A DNA stretch of 39,670 bases, from positions 1-39,670 of the forward strand of contig CAZEFI010000014.1 of NCBI GenBank assembly GCA_964511425.1. The letters are read 5' to 3'. This document shows positions 16,380 to 24,892 of this stretch, one piece after another; position 1 is the stretch's first letter, and each line of letters opens with the position of its first letter. The position numbers and the translations under genes were made by a program. The DNA is from Bin55 sp964511425 (GTDB lineage Bacteria; Pseudomonadota; Gammaproteobacteria; Pseudomonadales; Azotimanducaceae). Under the pieces are notes generated by a model. That model was given only the letters and a program-made list of their open reading frames with translations, was not told where the DNA came from and ran no database searches.

Positions 16380-17264
16380 GTGACAGTGCATGATCGCAAT
16401 TGGGTAAGCGTTGTTGAGGCGAAACGCTATCGAAAAATCCTCGAGTTTGAGTTGGTTTTGACAGCGGTTGGTATAGACGCGAAAGTGGAGCAATTTGATC
16501 GTACGTGGATACTATTCGTACCCGATGATCAAGCACGTGGGGCATTAGAACAAATCTCTCTGTACCAATCGGAGAACCGGATATTCAACCGAACGCGCAG
16601 CCCATCCCCCGTCTTAGAAAGTGGAATTGTTGGATGTGTAGTGTTCGTTATATTGATTTGGGGCGTTTGGTTTTTGGAGAGTTTGGGAATATTTTCAAAT
16701 TTTCGTTCTCACGGGGCGATGTGGGTCTACGCGGTTGAAGACGGGGAATGGTGGCGATGTGTCACCGCGCTTTTGCTGCACGGTAACATTGCGCATCTCG
16801 TGAGTAATACGGCGATGGGTGTGATTTTCGGTTGTTTGGTCGCACGGCACTTTGGCAGCGGGTTATGTTGGCTACTCGTGCTGCTTTGTGGGGCTATGGG
16901 TAACTATCTCAATTCTCTGATACAAAGTTCTGGGTTTGCTTCAATTGGTGCGTCGACGGCGACGTTTGCCGCCGTCGGGCTGCTCGCCGGTTTGTTCTTT
17001 CGACGCAGACTGATCATTGGTCGTGGATGGCGATTCAACGCGCTTCCAATCGCTGGTGCTATAGGACTGTTTGCATTGCTTGGAATTGGCGGAGAAAGAA
17101 CTGATGTCGTAGCGCATTTCACGGGATTATTGTGTGGAGTCATTGTTGGCACTGTAGTCGCAAGTTTCAATCTTCGTTGGTTAGGACGAACCGGGCAATG
17201 GATTGCTGGAGTGCTCGCGATTTCTGTTGTGTGTTGGGCGGTGCTAGAAACGAACCCGTGGTAG
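16380..17264 (+). CDS. Rhomboid-family intramembrane serine protease
   Basis: A 294-residue inner-membrane protein. Residues 1-75 are soluble; a pattern of VEAKRYRKILEFELVLTAVG, then a WILFVPDD strand, resembles the short alpha/beta domain found before some rhomboids. Six or more hydrophobic helices follow from about residue 82. Rhomboid signatures are HGNIAHLVSN (His 139, Asn 143), GASTA with the nucleophile Ser 192, and AHFTGLLCG with the catalytic His 246, so the protein looks catalytically complete. The start is GTG 16380; no strong Shine-Dalgarno is visible. Substrates are unknown. It converges on selC, with 21 bases between them. Confidence 0.93.
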   Translation: MTVHDRNWVSVVEAKRYRKILEFELVLTAVGIDAKVEQFDRTWILFVPDDQARGALEQISLYQSENRIFNRTRSPSPVLESGIVGCVVFVILIWGVWFLESLGIFSNFRSHGAMWVYAVEDGEWWRCVTALLLHGNIAHLVSNTAMGVIFGCLVARHFGSGLCWLLVLLCGAMGNYLNSLIQSSGFASIGASTATFAAVGLLAGLFFRRRLIIGRGWRFNALPIAGAIGLFALLGIGGERTDVVAHFTGLLCGVIVGTVVASFNLRWLGRTGQWIAGVLAISVVCWAVLETNPW

Positions 17265-17285
17265 TGAACTACTTTAAGAAGCAGC

Positions 17286-17379
17286 TGGCGGAAGAGGTAG
17301 GAGTCGAACCCACCAGACACCGGTTAGGCATCTCGACGGCTTTGAAGGCCGCGCATCTCACCGGAGACGATTCTCTTCC
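17286..17379 (-). tRNA. selC: tRNA-Sec (anticodon TCA), CCA encoded
   Basis: A 94-base tRNA with all selenocysteine features: a six-base-pair D stem CGTCTC/GAGATG with the tiny CGGT loop, an anticodon loop CTTCAAA (anticodon TCA), a long variable arm AGATGCC-TAACC-GGTGTCT (seven pairs), T loop TTCGACT, discriminator G and encoded CCA. It is close to E. coli selC in the D arm and T loop. The acceptor has only seven pairs (GGAAGAG/CTCTTCC) and the T stem five (GTGGG/CCTAC), giving a 12-pair branch instead of the usual bacterial 13 (8+5); the eighth 5' base, A, has no partner. It is charged with Ser and converted by SelA, then delivered by SelB; neither gene is in the window. Confidence 0.96.
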
Positions 17380-17386
17380 GACTAAG

Positions 17387-17415
17387 TATTAAATTCAGTT
17401 TTAGAAGAAGGTCAA
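17387..17415 (-). promoter_or_regulatory. Predicted sigma70 promoter of selC
   Basis: On the minus strand, TTGACC (17415-17410) and TTAATA (17392-17387) are separated by 17 bases. Alternatively the -10 is TAATAC with an 18-base spacer. The first base of the tRNA is eight bases after the -10 hexamer, so transcription would start at or within a base or two of tRNA position 1, leaving almost no 5' leader. Confidence 0.6.
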
Positions 17416-17587
17416 TAGTACTCCGAGTCAATTACTCGCGAATCTGTCTGGGTCTAGTGGCTTTCGACAAATCTTGATGTTTGCTGATCTTCAACAGAAT
17501 ATTGCGTTTCTATTCGTACGCTAGTGTTGTTGGTCACCGTGCGTTGATCAAAACTGTTAACTTGACACCAAAAAGGACTATTCTGTT

Positions 17588-20446
17588 ATGCCGCTTCACT
17601 TTCGAATTCAACCACACATTCTTCGATGTTTGAAACTGTTCATGGTAGTGCTTTGTGTTGCTGCGATGTTTCTTCAGGGAGAACCTAACGACGAACTCGA
17701 AATTTCAGAGGAAATCATTGCTGTGGGAACGCGCACGAGTGAACGGTCTGTTGTTGAGAGTACTGTACCGGTTCAAATTTTCGACGAAACAGAACTCGCA
17801 AGCGTTGCCACCGCCACTGATTTGATCGATGTGGTACAGAGACTTATTCCTTCGTTCAACGTCTCGCGCGAACCCATTTCGGACGGTGCTTCCTTTATGC
17901 GTCCTCCGTTTGTTCGCGGATTAGATTCAGATAAAGTATTGGTGCTTGTCAACAATAAACGGCGACATAAAGGAGCACTGGTGCGTTTGGGTGGAAGCGG
18001 CACTCACGGAGCAGACATCGCTTCAATTCCAGTATCGGCATTGAAGTCGGTAGAAGTTTTGCACGACGGTGCGAGTGCTCTTTACGGTTCAGACGCCATC
18101 GCGGGTGTTCTAAATTTCCGCTTAAAAGACAATCCAGATACGGCTTCATTCTCGGCTTCGGTAGGTGAATACACACAGGGAGGAGGGGACGTGCGATTCA
18201 CTTCAAATGTCGGATTTCCATTATTTGGCGGATTCCTCAATTTGAGTGCGGAATATAGCGATTCTCGTGGTACATCGAGAGGTCAGCGGTATGACCTTGC
18301 GGTGGGCGGGGGAAGTGGCCTTACTCCGGCACAAAGTGCTGAGGTTGCAATTGATACGGACGGAGATGGAATTCCGGACCGATTCGGGCCTGACTCACTT
18401 ACAGAAGTTCGAGATCAATCTGGATCTCTGCTAAGTTTAGTGTGGGGTGCTGATGGTATACCTGATGACACGACCCCGAAATATCGAGAAAACTTAGCTA
18501 ACCCAGAACAGGTTTGGGGAGAACCATTGCGAGAGGACGCCAAATTAAGTGCTAACTTTTCGTTCCCACTGATAAGTAGTGATCGAACGGAACTGAATCT
18601 ATATGGATTTGGGAATTGGCGCGATAGTGAAAGTCGAGGGACTTTTTTCTATCGTCGACCGGGCGTGGGTCAACTCAATCCACTACGTTTAGTGGATGGG
18701 ACAATCTTCAATCCTCGCGATCGGTTTCCAGGAGGCTTCACACCAAAATTCACGGGAAACGTAAATGATTTAGCGGGGACATTGGGTGTGCATGGTATTC
18801 CTAGTCCGATTTTTGAGTGGGATGTCAGCTATCAATTCGGAAGTAGCACTATGGGTTACGAATTGATTGACACTTGGAATCCCTCCATGGGACCGAGTTC
18901 GCCCACCTCGTTTCGTCCAGGAGAATTGAATTCGTCTGAAATAGCCCTCAACGTCGACTTTGAATGGACATTTTCGACTGGCTGGTACCAACCTATCGTT
19001 GCGGCATTTGGCTTTAACTACCGTAGGGACTCCTACGAAATCAGAACTGGAGACGTCGCGTCTTACTTTGTAGGACCATTTGCACGGATCGATCCATTCA
19101 ATTGGGACATCACGGAAGAGGAAGCCGCGCCCGATCCATTGGTGACTCCCGGATGTCGCATCCCCGGTCACCAAGAACTCATTGCTAATGATCCGAGTGT
19201 CCAAGCACAACCCGGTGGCAACTGTATCGCTGGTGATCCTATTTACAACGTAATGGCAGTCGGTTCGAACGGATTTCCCGGGTATCCTCCACAATATTCA
19301 GTGGACAGTGCCAGAGGTGGTAGTGCAATCTATCTTGATCTATCCTACGATATTGCTTCAAACTGGGTTGTAGACATGGCTAGTAGAATTGAAGATGCTG
19401 GTGCATATGGGAACTTTACGACGTGGAAGTTGGCTTCGAAGTATGAGCTGACGAACTACGCCGCGATTAGATCTTCTATCGGAACTGGTTTTAAAGCACC
19501 TACCATTGGTCAAGTTTCCACAGTGAGCGTGAGCACACGTATTAACAGCGACGGTATTCCCGTTGCTGAGGGAATATTCCCGACCAACCACCCCGTTGCT
19601 TCGTATTTTGGTGCAGTACCACTTGAACCGGAAAAATCAAAGCATTTCACAATTGGCATAGTTCTCGCTAATCAGAAGACGCGGGGACGACAAGATGAAA
19701 CAAGTTCGTCCCCCAACAAGACTAGAGAATCAGCTCGTTTATCTTCATTGTTCAAAGGTCAATGGAGCTTAACACTCGATGGATACACGATTGAAGTGAG
19801 AGACCGATTAACGTTGTCATCGCCATTTATCGTGGACGAGCGCGCGATTTCAAGTCTAGCATCCCAAGGTTTCGCTAACGCTAGTTCAATTGCACAAGTC
19901 ATTTACTTCACAAATGCGCTGACAACGCGATCCAAGGGGTTGGACATCATTGGTAGTTACAGATTCAATACCGACTTCGGTGAGACTGAAATCTCTGGAA
20001 CTCTAAACTGGAACAAGATCGAAATCACCGATCAAGTTCCTCAACGAAGACCCGACGGAACGTCGTTACTATTGATTAACGCGGAAGGTTTGTATGACTT
20101 TGAACACACTTGGCCCCAATATCGAGGCGTGTTCTCTGCTTACCATTCCTTTACCGGAGGTACCACACTCATGCTACGCGCGAATAGATTTGGCTCTCAC
20201 AGGAACGCAAGTAACTCACAACTCACTGCGATTCAAACGTTTAGTTCAAAATGGCAATGGGACGCACAGGTGGAATTTAAAGTGAAAGAGAGTTATCGCG
20301 TAACTTTCAGTGGTACGAACCTCTTTGATGCAGTACCCGATACGGCAGAATTTGAAGCATGTTGTGGTCGCATTGTGCGTTCCGATTCTCTTGTACCGTG
20401 GCAAGGTCCGTACTACTCACTTTCGATAAGATACGTGAACAATTGA
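17588..20446 (+). CDS. TonB-dependent outer-membrane receptor
   Basis: A 952-residue precursor. A basic, hydrophobic N-terminus (about residues 1-30) looks like a signal peptide, followed by a TonB-box-like EEIIAVGTRT (41-50). The plug domain carries RPPFVRGLDSDKVLVLVNNK (105-124) and VEVLHDGASALYGSDAIAG (155-173), which are strongly conserved in the family. The rest alternates like beta strands and ends in YYSLSIRYVNN. An unusual loop near 256-267 has DTDGDGIPDRFG, a calcium-binding-type Asp/Gly motif. The receptor takes up a ligand with energy from TonB-ExbBD; the ligand cannot be read from the sequence. No Fur or other operator is evident in the 172 bases before it. Confidence 0.92.
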   Translation: MPLHFRIQPHILRCLKLFMVVLCVAAMFLQGEPNDELEISEEIIAVGTRTSERSVVESTVPVQIFDETELASVATATDLIDVVQRLIPSFNVSREPISDGASFMRPPFVRGLDSDKVLVLVNNKRRHKGALVRLGGSGTHGADIASIPVSALKSVEVLHDGASALYGSDAIAGVLNFRLKDNPDTASFSASVGEYTQGGGDVRFTSNVGFPLFGGFLNLSAEYSDSRGTSRGQRYDLAVGGGSGLTPAQSAEVAIDTDGDGIPDRFGPDSLTEVRDQSGSLLSLVWGADGIPDDTTPKYRENLANPEQVWGEPLREDAKLSANFSFPLISSDRTELNLYGFGNWRDSESRGTFFYRRPGVGQLNPLRLVDGTIFNPRDRFPGGFTPKFTGNVNDLAGTLGVHGIPSPIFEWDVSYQFGSSTMGYELIDTWNPSMGPSSPTSFRPGELNSSEIALNVDFEWTFSTGWYQPIVAAFGFNYRRDSYEIRTGDVASYFVGPFARIDPFNWDITEEEAAPDPLVTPGCRIPGHQELIANDPSVQAQPGGNCIAGDPIYNVMAVGSNGFPGYPPQYSVDSARGGSAIYLDLSYDIASNWVVDMASRIEDAGAYGNFTTWKLASKYELTNYAAIRSSIGTGFKAPTIGQVSTVSVSTRINSDGIPVAEGIFPTNHPVASYFGAVPLEPEKSKHFTIGIVLANQKTRGRQDETSSSPNKTRESARLSSLFKGQWSLTLDGYTIEVRDRLTLSSPFIVDERAISSLASQGFANASSIAQVIYFTNALTTRSKGLDIIGSYRFNTDFGETEISGTLNWNKIEITDQVPQRRPDGTSLLLINAEGLYDFEHTWPQYRGVFSAYHSFTGGTTLMLRANRFGSHRNASNSQLTAIQTFSSKWQWDAQVEFKVKESYRVTFSGTNLFDAVPDTAEFEACCGRIVRSDSLVPWQGPYYSLSIRYVNN

Positions 20447-20653
20447 CGTCAAACGATGATCAAATTTGAGACGAACGCATAGAAATTCTTTTTTCGAACA
20501 CTTGTTAGAATATCAATTGTTCCCGTGTTTCTAGTGCTTGGAAATTTTATAATAGAATAGTAGGTGTTAGACAGAGCGTTGAATCCATGCAAAAGTGGAA
20601 TTGAACGATCGGAAATCTTAGCGCGAGAAAAACTAGTATAGCTACCTAATTCA

Positions 20654-22384
20654 ATGAACGAACGTCAGTTGTCAGGAAGTAAATCCGGTGTAATGCCCTT
20701 CGGGAAGTACCGCGCTTTTACTCCAATTGACCTATCGGATCGTTGTTGGCCGCACAACCAACTTAAAGAAGCTCCGATTTGGTGCAGTGTTGACTTACGC
20801 GATGGAAATCAAGCATTAATTGATCCGATGACCGTCGAAGAGAAAACACGGATGTTTGAACTTTTAGTGGGTATGGGATTTCTTGAAATTGAAGTCGGTT
20901 TTCCAGCAGCTTCGCAACCCGATTTCGATTTCATTCGCAAGCTGATTGAAGAGGATTTAGTTCCCGATGCAGTTACTCTTCAAGTGTTGTGTCAGGCACG
21001 CGAAGAGTTAATTACTCGAACGATCGACGCACTCGCGGGCGCGAAGAAAGCAATTTTTCATTTGTACAACTCGACGTCGACATTGCAGCGTCGTGTAGTG
21101 TTCAATATGGATCGATCTGAGATTGTCGAACTCGCAGTAACGGGTACCTCGTTAGTCCGAGACATGTGTCGAGGACTGACCGATACGAACATTCGATTTG
21201 AGTACTCACCGGAAAGTTTTACAGGAACGGAACTAGATTTTGCCATTGAAGTCAGCGAGGCGGTTGCCCATGCATGGGGGGCTAAACCAGAGGACAGAAT
21301 CATCATCAACCTTCCATCGACAGTCGAGTTAGCAACGCCAAACATTTACGCTGATCAAATCGAGTATTTTTGCCGAAATTACAAATATCGGGACTCTTCT
21401 ATCATCAGCCTCCACACGCACAATGATCGAGGCACGGGCATCGCGGCAACGGAACTTGCATTGATGGCAGGTGCTGAAAGGGTTGAAGGGACCCTCTTTG
21501 GAAACGGCGAACGTACCGGCAACTGTGATTTAGTAACTGTCGCGATGAACCTATTTTCCCAAGGTGTAGATCCGCAGCTAGACTTACGCGACATGGCAAG
21601 TATTCGAGAAACGGTCATTGGTATCAATAAGCTGCCCGTACACCCCCGCCATCCATACGCAGGGGACCTTGTGTTTACCGCATTCTCTGGCTCACATCAA
21701 GACGCGATCCGAAAGGGCATGGCACAAGTAGATCGAGATTGTTGGGAAGTTCCGTACCTACCGATCGATCCAGCCGATATCGGTGCATCGTATCGAGAAT
21801 CTGTACGGGTGAACAGTCAATCCGGCAAGGGTGGCGTAGGATTCGTCCTCGAAGAGTATTTCAATATCTACCTCCCACGAGACATGCTTGTAGAGTTTGC
21901 CCGCGTGATTCAACTGTTAACAGAATCCAAGCAGCGAGAAGTCTCTCCCAATGAAATTCTCGACACACTGCTTATCGAATATAGCGAAGAAAGCGGACCA
22001 TATCGATTATTGCGTTGGGACGTATCTGAGGAAGTTTCAGAGTTTAGGGTAAGTGCTTCGATTGCGTTGGCGGACAGCTTTCTCGATATTGAGGCACAGG
22101 GCGCAACTCCTATTCAAGGATTCGTTTGCGCGCTAGTAGACACAATCAACGAACCTTTAGCGCTAGAAGCCTATCAAATTTACGGTACGTCTGACTTTGA
22201 AAGTTCGTCCGGTAACGTTCCTCAATTTGGTATAGCGACCGTTAGCTTTGAGGGACGGACTTATTTTGGTGTTAGTCGCGCTGAGGATAAGGTCGAGAGA
22301 TCATTTTTAGCGGTGTTGTCTGCGCTCAACCGACAATGGAAAAAATCTTCCGGGCAGAACAAACCACAGACTGCTAAAGCGTAG
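20654..22384 (+). CDS. leuA: 2-isopropylmalate synthase (long LeuA type)
   Basis: LeuA condenses 2-oxoisovalerate with acetyl-CoA, the first committed step of leucine synthesis. The TIM-barrel signature VDLRDGNQAL (residues 46-55) and HTHNDRGTG near 254 (metal His-x-His and Asp) are clear. The 576-residue length and the start KYRAFTPIDLSDRCWP place it in the long class also found in actinobacteria and yeast, rather than the 523-residue E. coli class. The C-terminal part (about 440-560) is the leucine-sensing regulatory domain. leuBCD are not adjacent. The 207-base upstream spacer has TATAAT at 20548-20553 but no matching -35 at the usual distance. Its end overlaps the convergent small gene by 11 bases. 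Confidence 0.96.
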   Translation: MNERQLSGSKSGVMPFGKYRAFTPIDLSDRCWPHNQLKEAPIWCSVDLRDGNQALIDPMTVEEKTRMFELLVGMGFLEIEVGFPAASQPDFDFIRKLIEEDLVPDAVTLQVLCQAREELITRTIDALAGAKKAIFHLYNSTSTLQRRVVFNMDRSEIVELAVTGTSLVRDMCRGLTDTNIRFEYSPESFTGTELDFAIEVSEAVAHAWGAKPEDRIIINLPSTVELATPNIYADQIEYFCRNYKYRDSSIISLHTHNDRGTGIAATELALMAGAERVEGTLFGNGERTGNCDLVTVAMNLFSQGVDPQLDLRDMASIRETVIGINKLPVHPRHPYAGDLVFTAFSGSHQDAIRKGMAQVDRDCWEVPYLPIDPADIGASYRESVRVNSQSGKGGVGFVLEEYFNIYLPRDMLVEFARVIQLLTESKQREVSPNEILDTLLIEYSEESGPYRLLRWDVSEEVSEFRVSASIALADSFLDIEAQGATPIQGFVCALVDTINEPLALEAYQIYGTSDFESSSGNVPQFGIATVSFEGRTYFGVSRAEDKVERSFLAVLSALNRQWKKSSGQNKPQTAKA

Positions 22385-22616
22385 CACCACACGATGCTCC
22401 ACACGTAGCATCATGCGTCGAAGCATCCTCAGAACTAGTCGCGTCGTCGACTGACTTTCCTTCCACCGCTTCCGTATCGTCAGAATCGTTATCTGTAGGA
22501 TGAACGGCACCTGCTGCGGCTACAGGCATTGCAATCATACTTTCGGTACCGTCAACGGCACGTCGATTTGATTTATTTGACCGACTAAACCACCGTCTAA
22601 AGGTTGCAAAAATCAT
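22374..22616 (-). CDS. Small protein with basic N-terminus, acidic middle and CGASCG tail
   Basis: An 80-residue protein I do not recognise. Evidence that it is real: its ATG overlaps the corB stop (AAATGA) and AGGAGG lies seven bases before it, the best Shine-Dalgarno in this part of the window. The N-terminus is basic (MIFATFRRWFSRSNKSNRR), the middle is low-complexity and acidic (DNDSDDTEAVEGKSVDD), and the end is HDATCGASCGATL with a Cys-x-x-x-Cys pair. There is no membrane helix. The paired cysteines could bind metal or form a disulphide. It is probably cotranslated with corB; it might be a partner of that transporter, but that is inference. Confidence 0.65.
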   Translation of the reverse strand: MIFATFRRWFSRSNKSNRRAVDGTESMIAMPVAAAGAVHPTDNDSDDTEAVEGKSVDDATSSEDASTHDATCGASCGATL

Positions 22617-23935
22617 TTGGTTTCCTCCTCTTCGAAATCCAAGGATTCTTCATCGTCGTCACTCACCTTCGTAACAACTTTCTCACGACGCACTCGGAGG
22701 CTTCGAATCACGTTTTCTCGTACTTTGATGGTTTCCACAATGTATTGTGCATGCTCTGTTCGGATTTTAACACATGCTTGTCCATCAGGGATAGCTTCAA
22801 GAATTTCCAATAGCAGACCATTCATGGTTCTCGGTCCAGTTATGGGTAGATCCCATCCAAGATTGACATTCATCTCCCTAATCAACGCACGTCCGTTGAC
22901 CACGTAAGATCCATCAGTTTGAGGATAGACATCGGTCACATTTGCGTTAATATCGGTAGTGAACTCTCCCACAACTTCTTCTAGAATGTCCTCCAAAGTG
23001 ACAATACCCAAGACAGCACCGTATTCGTCTACCACATGTGCAATCCGTTGTTTGTTTTGCTGAAAATTTATCAGTTGAGTCGATAATGGAGTACCACTCG
23101 GTACAAATGTGGGCGGATCGAGTTCACGTTCAAATGATGCTTGGTCGAACTTTCCAGCTTCAAAGAGTTGGCCAGAACGTTTCATATGAAAAACACCGAC
23201 AACTCCATTGAGTTCTTCGTGATACACCGGGAGACGAGTGTGTTGGGCAGTTACGATGTCCCGAACAATCGCATCATTTGATTTCGCGAGATCGATGCCC
23301 GTTACATTCTGATAAGGTATCATGATGTTGTTGACAGTTGCTTTTCCCAAATCCAAAATGCCTAACAACATCGCTTGACGTTTGAGATCAATATCGCTGT
23401 CGCGCTGAACGACGGTTCGTAGTTCATCAAGCGACAGTGAGGAGGGTTCCGCTTTAACTTTCTGCACGAATGGATTGACGAGTAGGCGAGCCAAAAAGTT
23501 TACAAACGATACTACTGGTGCGAGTATCCTCTGCAGGGGATCGAGAAGGTACGTTGAGGGGAACGCGATCGTTTCCGGTCTTCTCGCAGCGATCGTTTTA
23601 GGTGCAATCTCCGCAAATATTAAGACGATCAACGTCAAAAGAACGACCGAGATGAGATCGCCTAGACCGCCAAATAGAGTAGTGCATATGTTTGCAGCAA
23701 TGACTGCAGCACAAATGTTTACTAGGTTGTTACCGATAAGAATTACGCTCAACAGCCGATCAGTCTTACGTAACATTCGGTTCGCTTTGCGTGCTCCGCG
23801 ATGTCCCTCGAGCACCATGTGTTTCAGTCTGTACGGGTTCAGCTTCATCATTGCTGTTTCGGAACTGGAGAAATAAGCACTACACAACAGCAAAAACATG
23901 ACAGCGAGTCCTTGGAAGAGTAGCGAAATGTCCAT
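22613..23935 (-). CDS. corB: CNNM/CorC-type transporter with DUF21, CBS pair and CorC_HlyC domains
   Basis: A 440-residue inner-membrane protein, the counterpart of E. coli YfjD (CorB). Residues about 1-185 are the DUF21 membrane domain with AYFSSSETAMMKLNPYR and FAEIAPKTIAARRPE. CBS units lie at about 205-325 (RLPVYHEELNGVVGVFH and HVVDEYGAVLGIVTLEDILE). The C-terminal CorC_HlyC domain spans about 340-425. The family takes part in Mg2+ or Co2+ homeostasis and resistance. The order with ypjD and divergent ffh is that of E. coli. ypjD lies 20 bases upstream, so they are probably cotranscribed; a small Cys-ended gene is coupled downstream. Confidence 0.93.
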   Translation of the reverse strand: MDISLLFQGLAVMFLLLCSAYFSSSETAMMKLNPYRLKHMVLEGHRGARKANRMLRKTDRLLSVILIGNNLVNICAAVIAANICTTLFGGLGDLISVVLLTLIVLIFAEIAPKTIAARRPETIAFPSTYLLDPLQRILAPVVSFVNFLARLLVNPFVQKVKAEPSSLSLDELRTVVQRDSDIDLKRQAMLLGILDLGKATVNNIMIPYQNVTGIDLAKSNDAIVRDIVTAQHTRLPVYHEELNGVVGVFHMKRSGQLFEAGKFDQASFERELDPPTFVPSGTPLSTQLINFQQNKQRIAHVVDEYGAVLGIVTLEDILEEVVGEFTTDINANVTDVYPQTDGSYVVNGRALIREMNVNLGWDLPITGPRTMNGLLLEILEAIPDGQACVKIRTEHAQYIVETIKVRENVIRSLRVRREKVVTKVSDDDEESLDFEEEETK

Positions 23936-23955
23936 CGTCGAAAAATAGAGTCTAG

Positions 23956-24762
23956 TTACGCGACCAATCTAAGAACGAGGCGCAAGCCAAAGTAGCCCAC
24001 CAAAAGGAACGCGAACGCAGTGAGGGACAATTTGGTAGTGAAGTTACCACGCCAACCAAACTTAACATGACCGAACATCACTAGTGCGTACAACACCCAC
24101 GCGATCACCGTAAAAATCATATGCAGGTTGCTCACGTCGGAGAAAAGGTCGTTCCAGAAGAATACTAAACCAGAGATATTTGCCGCAGTGAGTAAAAGTA
24201 ATCCCAACCAAATTGCATTAAACAAAATCTTCTCCGCTGATTCTAACGGAGGGAAAATGCTGAGAAAAACGTTGGTTGCTTTGGTCCGTAATGCATAGTC
24301 TAAGTATATCAATAGGATCGCATGACACGCCGCGTAAGCCAAGATGGAATAAGCCGCCAAGCTCGAGAGTACGTGCAGGGTTAAACCTGGTAAAGCCACC
24401 GTAGTGTGTGTTCCTGTTTGGTGAAAGAAAATGCCAAGTGCAATTGCTGGTCCGACGAAGATGTAGGAGACGAATAGGATGGGTTTAGCACGGGCGGGGC
24501 GGTAAAAATGCTCGATCTGCGCAATGACTACGATACACAGTGTTATTACCAAAACGATTGGGTATAAAGCTAGATCAATCCCCGCTGGTACCCACAGTTG
24601 AGAGTATGTGTAGATCCCATGGAGCACTGTCGCGACAACTCCTAAAACATAGACAACGATGTATAAGCCACTTTTTGAGTCGCGCAGACCAAGAACTAGA
24701 AAAGCTGCCGAGAGGTAGCTTAGTCCTATTAATAGGGGTATAGCGAAATCAGATAGAAGCAT
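23956..24762 (-). CDS. ypjD: CcsA/HemX-family cytochrome c assembly-like membrane protein
   Basis: A 268-residue protein with about eight membrane helices. It corresponds to E. coli YpjD by sequence type and by its position divergent from ffh. The middle has SSLAAYSILAYAACHAILLIY, similar to the CcsA/CcmC-type haem-handling core, and the end has NLHMIFTVIAWVLYALVMFGH, whose His fits the conserved haem-related position. The biological role of YpjD is not established; haem handling is family inference. It is first in a minus-strand operon with corB. Confidence 0.88.
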   Translation of the reverse strand: MLLSDFAIPLLIGLSYLSAAFLVLGLRDSKSGLYIVVYVLGVVATVLHGIYTYSQLWVPAGIDLALYPIVLVITLCIVVIAQIEHFYRPARAKPILFVSYIFVGPAIALGIFFHQTGTHTTVALPGLTLHVLSSLAAYSILAYAACHAILLIYLDYALRTKATNVFLSIFPPLESAEKILFNAIWLGLLLLTAANISGLVFFWNDLFSDVSNLHMIFTVIAWVLYALVMFGHVKFGWRGNFTTKLSLTAFAFLLVGYFGLRLVLRLVA

Positions 24763-24892
24763 GGTTCGGTAATGGTGAAGAAAAGCACATCAATTGGTCC
24801 CGTGGCACATTCACCCTAAAGCAATACGCATTTACCTATACTTTGTAACGATTTCTACTTGATAAAAGAGTAACAAAACAAAAGATTTTCAA

